This document shows positions 26,725-36,014 of a DNA stretch of 64,000 nt, in pieces. The first letter of the stretch is position 1; each line of letters opens with the position of its first letter. The stretch lies in assembly GCA_905339405.1 (NCBI GenBank), contig CAJPGC010000003.1:1-64000 (forward strand). Reading direction: 5' to 3'. The position numbers and the translations under genes are program-made. This stretch comes from an uncultured bacterium (GTDB taxonomy: Bacteria; Desulfobacterota; GWC2-55-46). The notes under the pieces are model-generated. The model was not told where the DNA came from, did not search any database, and saw nothing but the letters and a program-made list of their open reading frames with translations.

Positions 26725-27533
26725 GTTTTTTCAGCGGCCATATAAAAGACATTCCCGATATTGAACCTCGAAAAGACCCTGTTCGCGCCTGATTTTTTGA
26801 TCAATTTAAAGGGCGACCCTGCGTTTCTGGGACCGTTGTCGAGAAGGTTGCCGTCAAGAGAGCATGACTTTACCTTATAGCCGTTTCGTTCAAGAAAAGC
26901 GCGAAAGTTCCTGCGCGAGAAGTACCAGAGATGGTAAGGAGGCTCCAGAAGGAACCAGTCCTTGCCGAAGATCCGCGCGTTGAGCCCGTCAGTATCTCCC
27001 GTTGATACGAACAGGGCTCCTCCGGGACGCAGCATCGGCCTGACCTTGCGGATAAGCCCGAACGGGTCCTTGATGTGTTCTATGACATCCCACATCACCA
27101 CCGCGTCGAACTGCTCGTGGCCCGGCTCAAGCGAATCAATGTCGCCGCAAACAATATCAAGTCCCAGCCGTGCCCTCCCGAAATCAGCCGCGTACTCCGA
27201 CACCTCTATTCCTTTGACGTCCCAACCGTCATCTTTCGCGGTCTTCAGGAAAAAACCGGCCGCGCACCCGATCTCTAGGAGCTTGCCCCTGGAAGGCAGA
27301 ATTCCGTTCACCAGTTTCAGCCTTGTTCTAAACTCGGCCTTATTGGAGCCCATTTCGTTTATATAATCGTTGTACACTTCGCCATTGAAGTAAGGTTCGG
27401 AATACAGTTTTCCGGAATCAATACTGAGGCCGCCCAGAGACATGAGGCCGCAATCGAGGCATTTAAATACCTCGTACCCTTTTACCTTGAAGTGCCCGCT
27501 CACTTTCGAGCTGCCGCAGAGTTTACAGTTCAC
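26721..27533 (-). CDS. Class I SAM-dependent methyltransferase with N-terminal zinc ribbon
   Basis: 270 residues. Residues 3-6 (CKLC) and 25-28 (CLDC) form a small zinc-ribbon, followed by a methyltransferase domain with motif I LLEIGCAAGFFLKTA near 86, acidic residue IEVSEYA and DAVVMWDVIEHIKDP. This C4-plus-Methyltransf_23 layout is common in sugar or glycolipid methyltransferases of polysaccharide clusters. Overlaps both neighbours by 4 bases, so it belongs to the cluster and probably O- or C-methylates a sugar. Confidence 0.85.
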   Translation of the reverse strand: MNCKLCGSSKVSGHFKVKGYEVFKCLDCGLMSLGGLSIDSGKLYSEPYFNGEVYNDYINEMGSNKAEFRTRLKLVNGILPSRGKLLEIGCAAGFFLKTAKDDGWDVKGIEVSEYAADFGRARLGLDIVCGDIDSLEPGHEQFDAVVMWDVIEHIKDPFGLIRKVRPMLRPGGALFVSTGDTDGLNARIFGKDWFLLEPPYHLWYFSRRNFRAFLERNGYKVKSCSLDGNLLDNGPRNAGSPFKLIKKSGANRVFSRFNIGNVFYMAAEKT

Positions 27534-28699
27534 CGATTTCCTCTATCAGGGCCGTAAAGGGCTATTATCCTGTCCAGAAGCTCCTTTTTTCTGAAGGAAC
27601 TCTCCACCATCTTCCTCCCCCTGACGCCCATCTCCCTTGCCCTTTCGGGGCCGGAGGCCAGCTCGAAGAGCGCTTCTGCAAGCGGGGCCGGGTCGCCGGG
27701 CGGCACGAGCTTACCGTTATAGCCGTCCCTCACGGCCTCGGAGACCCCTCCCACGTCGGTGGAGACCACGGGCAGCGAACTCGCCATCGCTTCGAGATTG
27801 ACGATGGGAAAGCCTTCCGACAGGGACGGCAGCACGAAAACGTCGAACTTGCCGAGGATATCCGGCAGGTCTTTCCAGAAGCCGAAAAAAACAACTTTAT
27901 CGTTCAGGCCAAGCTCATCGGCGAGCCTTACAAGCTTCTTTTTCGAATCGCCATCTCCCACTATGAGGAGCTTGAAATCAACCCCCCTGTCCTTCAGTAT
28001 CCTCGCGGACCTGAGAAGCACCCCAATGCCTTTTTTCGGCTCGTCGAGCCTTGAGACGGCCCCGATTACGACCGTGCGCTTTCCTATCCCGTACTTTTCC
28101 CTGAAGCCCTCATCAGGCGACCTCCCGTACAGCCCGGAGTCTATCCCGATATGTATGGTCGATAACTTCCTTGAAAGCCTCTTGCCCAAAAAAGGGATGC
28201 CCTTCGCGAGCCCCTTGACCTCTTCGGCGAGCCAGTCCGCGTCCGTTATGACCGACCTGGAAAGCGCCGCCCCGGACAGGTATATGACTTTACCGGCCAA
28301 AAGAAGCTTCCTGTCCGAACTGCCGTCATCCCTTATGCTCATGAGCCTGTACGAATTATGTATCGTGGTCACGACATTTTTTATGCCCGCCAGATGCGCT
28401 GCTATGGGCCCGGCGAACACCGGCCTGGTACCGTGAGAATGGACCACGTCCGGCTTTAAGGCCTTGAGAGCCCTGGAAAGCGCGAAGACGTTCATGAGAG
28501 ATTTGCCTGACATTCCCATCGTATCGTTCAGCGTCAGTACCTCAATGCCGAGGTCACGGAACCTCTTGTCGACTTTCGCGTCGGCAAGCGAGATGAGGGC
28601 CACCCTGTGGCCCGCGTCGATGCAGGCGCAGATGAGCTCATAGACATGGGTCTCTATGCCGCCGTGCCCCGCGCTCCTGACGACCTGTGCTATAAGCAT
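27530..28699 (-). CDS. Family 4 glycosyltransferase
   Basis: 389 residues from the ATG at 28699, whose product begins MLIAQVVRSAGHGGIETHVYEL, the typical opening of GT4 enzymes; the longer in-frame reading adds 16 residues of the wrong character and reaches into the preceding gene. Donor domain: IGAVSRLDEPKKGIGVLLRSA and LPSLSEGFPIVNLEAMASSLPVV, with the E(x7)E motif. Located 19 bases behind the GNAT gene. Acceptor unknown. Confidence 0.88.
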   Translation of the reverse strand: MLIAQVVRSAGHGGIETHVYELICACIDAGHRVALISLADAKVDKRFRDLGIEVLTLNDTMGMSGKSLMNVFALSRALKALKPDVVHSHGTRPVFAGPIAAHLAGIKNVVTTIHNSYRLMSIRDDGSSDRKLLLAGKVIYLSGAALSRSVITDADWLAEEVKGLAKGIPFLGKRLSRKLSTIHIGIDSGLYGRSPDEGFREKYGIGKRTVVIGAVSRLDEPKKGIGVLLRSARILKDRGVDFKLLIVGDGDSKKKLVRLADELGLNDKVVFFGFWKDLPDILGKFDVFVLPSLSEGFPIVNLEAMASSLPVVSTDVGGVSEAVRDGYNGKLVPPGDPAPLAEALFELASGPERAREMGVRGRKMVESSFRKKELLDRIIALYGPDRGNR

Positions 28700-28718
28700 G
28701 GCTTCATCCCGCCCATTC

Positions 28719-29291
28719 CTATATTGCCTTAAAGCCGAGCTTCTCATAAACTTTCACGGCAGGGGCCCGCCAGAGGTCGGTCCTCAGGACGATATCCCCG
28801 GCAGAGTTTTTCCTCAGGCGATGGAGCACGTCGAGCGTGACGGCGTACCCGAGCCCCATTCCCCTGAATTCAGGCAGGACCGCCACCATGTGCACTTCCC
28901 CTGTCCTTTTGCCCTTCTTCTCTATTATCCTGCCGCACGCGGTCCCGGCAGGCTTTCCCTCGCAGAATATGAAAACGCACAAGCAAGGCGCGAAATTCTT
29001 TTCGCCGAAAAAAAAAGCTTCAGCCGTCCTGAGGTCCCACTCGCCCAGAACTCCGTTTACAAGCCCAACCCACGCCTGTTTGTCAGGGAACTCCTGAAAC
29101 GTCTTTATGGCGACGCCTTTTTTCAAAACAAGCCCTGGCAGGGGTCGCGAACTGCCGAGCACCATCATCTGCTGCCTGCCGAAAACCATTTTCTGAGCGG
29201 CTTCCTCCAGAGGCCTGAGCAGGACCCGCACCTTGAGCGGGGTGGCCGCTTTAAGTGCCTTCAGCACTGCTATCAGGGCTTTTTTCGCCAC
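28719..29291 (-). CDS. GNAT-family N-acetyltransferase
   Basis: 190 residues if it begins at the GTG at 29291, which overlaps the TAG of the aminotransferase gene by one base; a longer ATG-started form (29333) would overlap by 43 bases. C-terminal GNAT fold: GEVHMVAVLPEFRGMGLGYAV is the acetyl-CoA loop (R-G-M-G-L-G), then DIVLRTDLWRAPAVKVYEKLGFKAI. It lies directly behind a DegT-type aminotransferase and a 4,6-dehydratase, so N-acylation of an amino sugar is a plausible role (inference). Substrate not proven. Confidence 0.78.
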   Translation of the reverse strand: MAKKALIAVLKALKAATPLKVRVLLRPLEEAAQKMVFGRQQMMVLGSSRPLPGLVLKKGVAIKTFQEFPDKQAWVGLVNGVLGEWDLRTAEAFFFGEKNFAPCLCVFIFCEGKPAGTACGRIIEKKGKRTGEVHMVAVLPEFRGMGLGYAVTLDVLHRLRKNSAGDIVLRTDLWRAPAVKVYEKLGFKAI

Positions 29292-30448
29292 TACGCGTCC
29301 TGCTCCCTGGAGAGCGCAAACGCGCTCAGACAACCGGCGATGTACTCTATCTGCTCTTCCGTCATGGCCGGGTACAGCGGCAGTGTCACTACCCTGTCCA
29401 TCAACCCGTCCAGGACAGGCACGGAAGGCTTTGCCTTGCCGCTGAACGCGGTAAAAGTGTGCACTGGGCGGTAATGGATGCTCGTCTGCACGCCTTTTTC
29501 CTTCAGGAAGACCATGAGGGCCTCCCTGTCCACGCCCTTTTCAAGGAGCACCGGGTAGATGTGATACGAGGGCGCCGCTTCACGCGAATAATCCCCGAAG
29601 ACCGGCCTTACCCATTTTATTTTCCTGAGCTTGTCCGCGTATGTAGACACGAGCCCGGCGCGCTTTTTGTTCTTGGCTTCGAGCTTACCGAGCTGGACCC
29701 TTCCGAGCGCGGCGTTCATCTCGGTAGACCTGTAATTGAAACCGTACTCGAGAACGTCGTAGGTGAAGGCGTGGCCCTTGTGCCTGTCGAGGGTCACGGT
29801 CGTCATACCGTGCGAGCGGATGAGCCTCAACTTCTCGGCCACGTCGTCCCTGTCGGTTGTGACCATCCCACCCTCTCCGGTAGAGAGGTTCTTGTTCGAA
29901 AAAAAGCTGAAGCAGCCGATGTCGCCAAGCGAGCCGGTCATCCTGCCCTTGTATGAGGCTCCCGGCGAATGGGCGCAATCCTCGACGACGTAGAGGCCGC
30001 GCTCCCTCGCTATCCGCAATATGGCGTCCATGTCGCACGGGTATCCGGCGTAATGGACTACGGCCACTCCCTTTGTTCTGGGAGTAATTTTTTTCAGGAT
30101 GTCCTCCGGCGAGATATTGAAGTCGCCCTCTCCGGTTACGTCCGCGAATACAGGAGTTGCGCCCGTATGGATGATGGAATTGGCCGTGGCCACAAAAGTC
30201 ATGGAAGGGCAGATGACCTCGTCCCCAACGCCCGCGCCGAGCGCGTGATGGGCCATGTGCAGGGCCGCGGTGCAGTTAGAGACGAAGTACGCGTGCTTGA
30301 CCCCCACATAGGATGCGAACTCGCGCTCGAAGGCCTTTGTCTCCTCTCCCATGGTGAGCCAGCCGGACCTCAGCACCCTCGTGACCGCGTCTATCTCGTC
30401 GCTGCCGATATCAGTGTCGAATAAAGGTACTTTCCAGTCCATCGTCAT
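29291..30448 (-). CDS. DegT/DnrJ/EryC1/StrS-family PLP aminotransferase
   Basis: 385 residues, normal length. PLP Lys186 in GCFSFFSNKNLSTGEGGMV; also SNCTAALHMAHHALG and VVEDCAHSPGASYKG. Enzymes of this family transaminate NDP-4-keto or 3-keto sugars in the cytoplasm. Between a nucleotidyltransferase plus a LegB-like 4,6-dehydratase upstream and a GNAT downstream, so it probably makes an NDP-4-amino-4,6-dideoxyhexose. It overlaps the nucleotidyltransferase gene by 4 bases (ATGA). Not distinguishable here between LegC-, PglE- or PerA-type regiochemistry. Confidence 0.9.
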   Translation of the reverse strand: MTMDWKVPLFDTDIGSDEIDAVTRVLRSGWLTMGEETKAFEREFASYVGVKHAYFVSNCTAALHMAHHALGAGVGDEVICPSMTFVATANSIIHTGATPVFADVTGEGDFNISPEDILKKITPRTKGVAVVHYAGYPCDMDAILRIARERGLYVVEDCAHSPGASYKGRMTGSLGDIGCFSFFSNKNLSTGEGGMVTTDRDDVAEKLRLIRSHGMTTVTLDRHKGHAFTYDVLEYGFNYRSTEMNAALGRVQLGKLEAKNKKRAGLVSTYADKLRKIKWVRPVFGDYSREAAPSYHIYPVLLEKGVDREALMVFLKEKGVQTSIHYRPVHTFTAFSGKAKPSVPVLDGLMDRVVTLPLYPAMTEEQIEYIAGCLSAFALSREQDA

Positions 30449-31152
30449 TCCTGTCCGAGAAAGGTCTTTTTATTCTGTTCGAACTCGCCAATGGCCTTCT
30501 CGTAATCATCCGGCCTGCCTATATCGAGCCAGTAACCGTTAAAGGGATATGCCGCGACCTTCTCGCCCCTGCTTATGAGGAGCTTCACGAGGTCGGGGAA
30601 GTCGAAGTACTCGTCTTTTTTTATGAGGCTCAGGACCCTGGGGTCGAAGACGTAAATGCCCATGCTCACCCTGTAGTTGATTGAGGGCTTCTCGATGTAC
30701 TTCTGTATGCTCGCCCCTTCGGTCTCAACAACTCCGAAATCTATCCTCACGGTCCTCTCAAAGGTCGCTACAGTCGCCATGGCCTTCTCGTCCTTGTGGA
30801 ACCTGTAGAGCTCGGAGTAGTCGAGGTCGGTTAAAACGTCCCCGTTCATTACTATGAAGTGGTCGTCGAGCCCCTTGATGAGCGAAAGCGGCCCGGCCGT
30901 TCCGAGTGGTTTTTCTTCAATCGAATAATTAATCTTCAGCCCGAGTTTTTTCCCGTCGTTGAAGAACGCCATCAGGAGCTCTGCGAGGTGGCCGACCGCC
31001 ATGGTGACTTCTTCGCAGCCGTGCCTTTTTATCTGCCTCAGGATGACTTCCAGTATGGGCATCTCCCCTATCGGCATGAGTGGCTTCGGCAGGACCGTCG
31101 TGTAGGGGGCGAGCCTCCTGCCCTTTCCGCCCGCGAGAATGACTGCTTTCAT
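30445..31152 (-). CDS. Sugar-1-phosphate nucleotidyltransferase
   Basis: 235 residues. The NTP-transferase signature AVILAGGKGRRLAPYTTVLPKPLMPIG is at the start, MNGDVLTDLDYSELYRFH holds the metal-binding Asp, and the C-terminus has GYWLDIGRPDDYEKA. It lacks CBS domains or a left-handed helix, so it is the short RmlA/ManC-like type. It should make the NDP-sugar that the 4,6-dehydratase next to it uses. NTP and sugar specificity not visible; PtmE-type GDP-GlcN formation is one option given its neighbours. Confidence 0.9.
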   Translation of the reverse strand: MKAVILAGGKGRRLAPYTTVLPKPLMPIGEMPILEVILRQIKRHGCEEVTMAVGHLAELLMAFFNDGKKLGLKINYSIEEKPLGTAGPLSLIKGLDDHFIVMNGDVLTDLDYSELYRFHKDEKAMATVATFERTVRIDFGVVETEGASIQKYIEKPSINYRVSMGIYVFDPRVLSLIKKDEYFDFPDLVKLLISRGEKVAAYPFNGYWLDIGRPDDYEKAIGEFEQNKKTFLGQE

Positions 31153-31164
31153 GTTTTTTTCCTT

Positions 31165-32157
31165 TTATACGTTATATATGCCGCTCTTGTAATGGGACCT
31201 GTTTTCGCGCACCCATTCAACCGTCCTCTTGAGCCCTTCGTCGAGGCCTACCCTGGGCTGCCATCCGGCAAGCTCCCTGGCCTTGCTGTTGTCGCAAAGG
31301 AGTCTGCCCACTTCGCTCTTCTCGGGCCTTATCCTCTGGTCGTCGGTTATTATCTCGACCTCGGAGCCGATTATCTTCATAATCTTTTTCGCCAGCTCCC
31401 CTATTGATATCTCCGAGCCAGAGCCGACGTTTATGACCTGGCCAGCGGACTTCTCCGACAGGGCCACCTTGATGAACCCGTCAACGGTATCTTCCACGTA
31501 GTTGAGGTCGCGCGTGGGGTGGAGCGAGCCGAGCTTCAACGGACCGCCGGAGAGGACCTGCGATATTATCGTCGGTATTACCGCCCGCGCCGACTGCCTC
31601 GGGCCGTAGGTGTTGAACGGCCTGATGGTCGCGGCCTGCAGGCCGAACGAGAGGTAATAGCTCTCGGCTATCTTGTCGGCGCCTATCTTGCTGGCCGAGT
31701 ACGGCGACTGGCCCTGGAGCGGATGCTTTTCGTCTATGGGCGCGTAAAGGGCCGTGCCGTATGTCTCGCTCGTCGAGGTATGCACGACCTTGCCCACGTT
31801 CTCGTCGAGGCAGGCCTGGACGACGTTGAGCGTCCCCTGGACGTTTGTAGTCACGTAGCTCTGCGGCGCGTTGTATGAATACGGTATCGCTATGAGCGCG
31901 GCGAGATGAAAGACCAGGTCAACCCCCTTTACGGCCTTTCTCATCGAGAACGGGTCCTGCACGTCGCCAGTGAATATCTCGACGTTCTTCAATACCTCCG
32001 GCGCGAGCATCTCCAGGAGGCCCCAGTCGTTTCTCGAATTGTAGTGCACAAGGGCCCTCACGCTGGCCCCCTCCCTTACGAGCTTTTCAGTGAGGTGGCT
32101 CCCTATGAAGCCTCCGGCCCCGGTTACGAGTACCTTTTTGCCTTTGAGTTCCTTCAT
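31165..32157 (-). CDS. SDR-family NDP-sugar 4,6-dehydratase (LegB-like)
   Basis: 330 residues. NAD site VTGAGGFIGSHL near 11-22, catalytic STSETYG near 127, YSASK (the Tyr-Lys pair) near 152-157, and a C-terminus with LGSLHPTRDLNYVEDTVDGF and the R-I-R-P-E-K-S-E-V segment characteristic of LegB-type dehydratases of the legionaminate and related pathways. It removes water across C4-C6 of an NDP-sugar and leaves a 4-keto-6-deoxy sugar for the aminotransferase. The start ATG overlaps a stop in the reading frame that continues from the O-antigen ligase gene (see the note there). Confidence 0.85.
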   Translation of the reverse strand: MKELKGKKVLVTGAGGFIGSHLTEKLVREGASVRALVHYNSRNDWGLLEMLAPEVLKNVEIFTGDVQDPFSMRKAVKGVDLVFHLAALIAIPYSYNAPQSYVTTNVQGTLNVVQACLDENVGKVVHTSTSETYGTALYAPIDEKHPLQGQSPYSASKIGADKIAESYYLSFGLQAATIRPFNTYGPRQSARAVIPTIISQVLSGGPLKLGSLHPTRDLNYVEDTVDGFIKVALSEKSAGQVINVGSGSEISIGELAKKIMKIIGSEVEIITDDQRIRPEKSEVGRLLCDNSKARELAGWQPRVGLDEGLKRTVEWVRENRSHYKSGIYNV

Positions 32158-33568
32158 CGTTCACCTTTCCCGAATAATCTTTTTACTTTTTCGATAAGCG
32201 AGCCGAGCTCCCCGCTTTCCGGCACATTCAGCTTGAAACCCGATTCGGCTTTCCTGACGCCTTGCTGACCGAAGCCGCGCTGGGCCGTGAAAACAACCGT
32301 CTGCCGCGGGCAACGGAAGCGATGCGCGCTGTCCGCGGGCTTGGAGAGTCGAGCCTGGCTATGAAGTACGATGCGAGCACGCCCATTGCGCCGACCCAGA
32401 GATAGTTGTACCTGTACAGGTTGTGCCCGAAGTTCCCGTTGAAAAGAAGGAGCACTATCGTCTGCACTGACGCAATGGAGGCGTACCGGAGAAACAGCAG
32501 GTTACGCTCATCGAGCCCGGCTGCTTTTTCCTTGAGAAGCTGCCCGGTCCTTTTTATGACGCTGAGGTGCGTCTTTACTATAAGGATTACGAGGATGAAG
32601 AACGCCAGGAAACCGGCCCCTCCCGTCTCCCCGAGTATCTGTCCGTAAAGGTTATGTGCGCTGCCGCCGACCTCGACCTTCTCCCAGCCGTATTTGAAGT
32701 TGCCCGGGCCGATGCCCAGGAGTGGTTTATTTGTAAAAATATTAATCCCGGCCTTGAGCCCTTCTATCCTTCCCTTTGCCGAGAGGTCCGCTCCCTTGTC
32801 GCCCGCCTCCGCGTCGAAGATGGACAAAAACCGCATCTGGTAGTCATCAGGCATCGTGCTCCATGAGACGAAAAGGGCGGCCGAGAGTATCAACGCGCCT
32901 ATCATCTTTTTGGAGCCGGATATCCACATAAGCACCATGAACAGAAGCACTGTGACCATGCCACTTCTCGAACCGGTGTATATCACGGCGACGAGCGCGA
33001 GAACCCCGTACGCCCACAGAAGCAGCCTTACCGGCCTGCTTTCAAGCTTGTACTTTATCATGGCCCAGAGGAACGGCAGGGAATAGGCTATGGAGGCCGC
33101 CAGGTAGTTCGGGTCGCCGTAGGTGACGTCTATACCCATGAGCCTTTTTATGCCCATCCTGAACCAGTACCTGTCATTGATGAAGAATTCCCACGAGGAT
33201 TTGCCGACGTACAGGAACATTATGAGGATGTAGGCTAGTATGAAGTTCCTGAGGTCTTTTTCATCCTTTACCGCGGCTATTATCACGAAGTAGAAGACTA
33301 TGAGCTTGAGGTAGTCGACTATTATGTAATACGAGTCCCACGAGTTCACGGCCGTGATCGAAGACAATATCATCACGAAAAAAAAGACCAGGACAGACGC
33401 GTTTATCCTGTGGGGGACGTACTTCTTGTACTTCCACGTGAGCAGCGCCAGGAGGAGCGCGAGCATGTAGACCCGCTCAATGTGCAGTTGTCCCAGCACG
33501 GGCCAGTATTCATACGGCCTGAAGATGAACAGGAAAAGGTATCCGGCCAGAAGCCAAAAAATAAGCAT
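32154..33568 (-). CDS. O-antigen ligase / Wzy-like polymerase, with an apparent 3-prime frameshift
   Basis: In the annotated frame the protein ends at 32228 (446 residues). It has about ten membrane helices, and the Wzy_C region carries YTGSRSGMVTVLL near 200 and a loop with KPLLGIGPGNFKYGWEK and GSAHNLYGQILGETGG near 290-325. Its final 40 residues are unlike a natural tail, rich in Ser, Arg, Pro and Ala. One frame over, a high-GC3 reading continues without stop from about 32345 to TGA at 32154 and ends ESGELGSLIEKVKRLFGKGE, overlapping the next ATG by 3 bases like its neighbours. A one- or two-base slip near 32338-32350 is likely. Role: polymerises or ligates oligosaccharide units in the periplasm. 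Confidence 0.8.
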
Positions 33569-33574
33569 GGTGAA

Positions 33575-34861
33575 CTACAGACCCCTTGCGGACAGGGACG
33601 GTGCCCTTCCGCCCGTCATGACGGATTTGAGTTCTTTCTCGAACTTCAACGCGACCGCCGCGCTGTCAAAGCCGCCGTCGCCGTAAGAAGGCGCAGCCTG
33701 CCCGGAGCGGCGAAAATCTTCTATCGATTGCTTCACGAATGAATATATCTTTTCCTCGTCCTCTATCGGGCAGACCTTGTTGCCAGTCTCCCTCAGCACC
33801 CGCGCGCTCGCGCCGCTTGAAGGCGTTATGCCGATAATGGGTTTGGAGCTCCCGATATAGTCGACCAGCTTGGAGGGCAGGAAGATGCTCTCCGAGGCGT
33901 CGCCAAGCGGCGCGTCTATTAGCAGCAGATAATCGGCCTGGCGCATCTCTGCCAGGGATTTCAAGTACGGTATGGTGTCCATGACCTTAACGAAGTCCAG
34001 CCCGTTCGCCCTGATGAAGCCCTGGTATTCGTCAGCCATCTTCCCGAAGAAGAGGAACTCGGCCGCATCCCCAACTGGGGTCTCGCCGTTGAGCCTTGCC
34101 AGCGCCCTAAAGAGAGGCATGGGGGTGCGTATGCCGTAGAAATGCCCCGTGTGCAGGAACCTTATCTTCGAGCCGCGCTGCGTAACAGGAGCGGCCGCGC
34201 CGTACCATTCCCTTACGAAGCAGTGGGGCACCACGGCGCACTTCGAGGCCATGCCGGAGGGGTATTTGCGCATCACGAACTTCATCATCTCTTCGGAGGT
34301 AAAGAGCACCCTGTCGGCTTTTTCAATCACCTTCGACTCGAGTTCCTTGTGATACCTTCGTATCTTCTCCGACCTGTATGAAGCGTAAGGGTTGTCAGAC
34401 CACGGGTCGCTCAGGTACGCGACCCACGGCTTCGAGGTCTTCTCCTTGAGGTGCAGGCCTATGAGATGGTTCACGTGGGGCTGCGAGCAGCTCAATATCA
34501 CGTCATAGCCTCTCATGTCGTGCCTGTCTATGAATTTAACCGCGGGAGATACCCACTCTTTTTTTTTCGGCTCGAACGTCTTGTAGAAAAAGTCGTAGCC
34601 CGGGCCGAACCTCTTTAGGGACTTCAAAAAGAAATTTGTCTCAAGGGACTTCACCCTGTAGTTAGTGACCCCTGATGGCATCAGCTTCTCGAGAGAGCCG
34701 TCATGAAGCCCGGCGTTCGGCGCTTCGAACGAAGACGGCTCTATGCTGAGCACGTCGACCTCGACGCCCCTTTCCCTGAGCCCAGCCACGTGCTTCAGGT
34801 AGCATAACGAGGCTGGCACCAGTATGGGCGGATAACAATAGAGTATCGCGAATACCTTCAT
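33575..34861 (-). CDS. Glycosyltransferase, GT-B fold
   Basis: 428 residues from the ATG at 34861 (opening MKVFAILYCYPPILVPASLCY); a longer in-frame reading would run into the previous gene. The donor half has KIRFLHTGHFYGIRTPMPLFRAL near 228 and a C-terminal region with LPSKLVDYIGSSKPIIGITP, the GT4-like stretch that replaces E(x7)E in this subgroup. The N-terminal half has YDVILSCSQPHVNHLIGLHLK, as in WsaF/MurG-like sugar transferases. Placed 6 bases upstream of the O-antigen ligase gene. Confidence 0.8.
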   Translation of the reverse strand: MKVFAILYCYPPILVPASLCYLKHVAGLRERGVEVDVLSIEPSSFEAPNAGLHDGSLEKLMPSGVTNYRVKSLETNFFLKSLKRFGPGYDFFYKTFEPKKKEWVSPAVKFIDRHDMRGYDVILSCSQPHVNHLIGLHLKEKTSKPWVAYLSDPWSDNPYASYRSEKIRRYHKELESKVIEKADRVLFTSEEMMKFVMRKYPSGMASKCAVVPHCFVREWYGAAAPVTQRGSKIRFLHTGHFYGIRTPMPLFRALARLNGETPVGDAAEFLFFGKMADEYQGFIRANGLDFVKVMDTIPYLKSLAEMRQADYLLLIDAPLGDASESIFLPSKLVDYIGSSKPIIGITPSSGASARVLRETGNKVCPIEDEEKIYSFVKQSIEDFRRSGQAAPSYGDGGFDSAAVALKFEKELKSVMTGGRAPSLSARGL

Positions 34862-34874
34862 CGGTTGTTCACAC

Positions 34875-36014
34875 TCAATAAAGCGGCTTCTTGAAACCGC
34901 GGTGCTCCTCAAGCATCAGCGCGTCGACAAAGAACTTCGCCGCCCAGTTCAGGACCCTGTACCTGCCGTAAGCGCCGTTGACCGGGAACGAGCCTTTGAC
35001 CCCTCCCCTTATACCCGGGTTCGAAGAGGATATGTCGTGGACCTTCCTCAAAAAGCCGTTGACCTTGTCTGAAGCCTCAAGGAATCCTTTGCCGCCGGAG
35101 CGCTCGGCCAGCCTTCTCCATACGATAGACGTCTGGGCCATCCCGGTCACGCAGGACCATTTGGCTGCGGCCCTCCATTCTGAATCGAACCTTCCGGGCA
35201 TCCTTCCGTCGCCGCCTACGTGCTTCATGAGCTCCAGAGAGGTGCGCTCGGCGGCCGCGACGCATTTGTCGTCGTTCAGCATGAGGCCGCATTCCAGAAG
35301 GCCCTGAGAAGTGTATGCTATCGTATGGAGGAGCGGACGGGCATTGTCGTTCAAGCAGTTGTGCTTGAACCAGCCCCGGCCCGCCTCCTGGCGCAAAACC
35401 CATTTCAGAAAACCTTCCACCGTCTCCCTGTACTCCGCCCTGCCCGTCACCTTCCAGAGCGCAAGAAGGGCCCAGGCGAACCTGACGTTATATAGGTTTA
35501 CGTTGTCGCTCCCGGGGTTGCCGTGCTTCCTCCAGACATGGTCCTCATCAGAGCTTTTCACCAGCCAGTTGCCGGCCTTTTCAGCTGCCGCCAGGTATTT
35601 TTCCTCGCCGGTGTTCTCGAAAGCGCTCACGAAACCGAAGAGCACCTGCCCGGTGTCGAAGACCACTGGCTCTCCTGTGGAGAGCCCCGGTATGGAGCCG
35701 TCGGCGTTCTGTATCCCGAGCTCCCAATCGGCCATCCTCAAGGCCCTTTCACTGGCTTCGCTCTCGCCGGTGACGTGCGCCCAGTTGAAGAGGGTGGGGA
35801 TTATGTAGCCGGTGGTCTCCGGGTACGATGGGGCCCAGCCTTTTCCGATGGCGTAGCTGTGGCTGACGCCGCCGTCCCGGCTCGAGTCCTGCGCCCTGTA
35901 GAGCCAGCCGATTGCCTCCCTCATGTGCGCCCTGTTGTCCGAACCAGCGTCGTTCGAACGGACGTAGTCCTTGAAAAGATGATAGCTCTTCGAGAGCATA
36001 CCGCCTCTAAACAT
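34875..36014 (-). CDS. (alpha/alpha) toroid protein, possible glycan epimerase, lyase or hydrolase
   Basis: 379 residues, no signal peptide visible. Repeating helix pairs with GWLYRAQDSSRDGGVSHSYA, GYIIPTLFNWAHVTGE, DTGQVLFGFVSAFENTGEE, LHTIAYTSQGLLECGLML and NWAAKFFVDALMLEE form an (alpha/alpha)6 toroid, the fold shared by unsaturated glucuronyl hydrolases, GH88/GH105/GH127-like enzymes and heparosan epimerase-like proteins. I do not recognise a specific family or a catalytic pair. Two starts are possible: 36014 (GGGTGA 8 bases before) and 35999 (GAGG 4 bases before). Between FemAB-like and GT genes in the same operon, so it probably works on the repeat unit. Confidence 0.6.
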   Translation of the reverse strand: MFRGGMLSKSYHLFKDYVRSNDAGSDNRAHMREAIGWLYRAQDSSRDGGVSHSYAIGKGWAPSYPETTGYIIPTLFNWAHVTGESEASERALRMADWELGIQNADGSIPGLSTGEPVVFDTGQVLFGFVSAFENTGEEKYLAAAEKAGNWLVKSSDEDHVWRKHGNPGSDNVNLYNVRFAWALLALWKVTGRAEYRETVEGFLKWVLRQEAGRGWFKHNCLNDNARPLLHTIAYTSQGLLECGLMLNDDKCVAAAERTSLELMKHVGGDGRMPGRFDSEWRAAAKWSCVTGMAQTSIVWRRLAERSGGKGFLEASDKVNGFLRKVHDISSSNPGIRGGVKGSFPVNGAYGRYRVLNWAAKFFVDALMLEEHRGFKKPLY

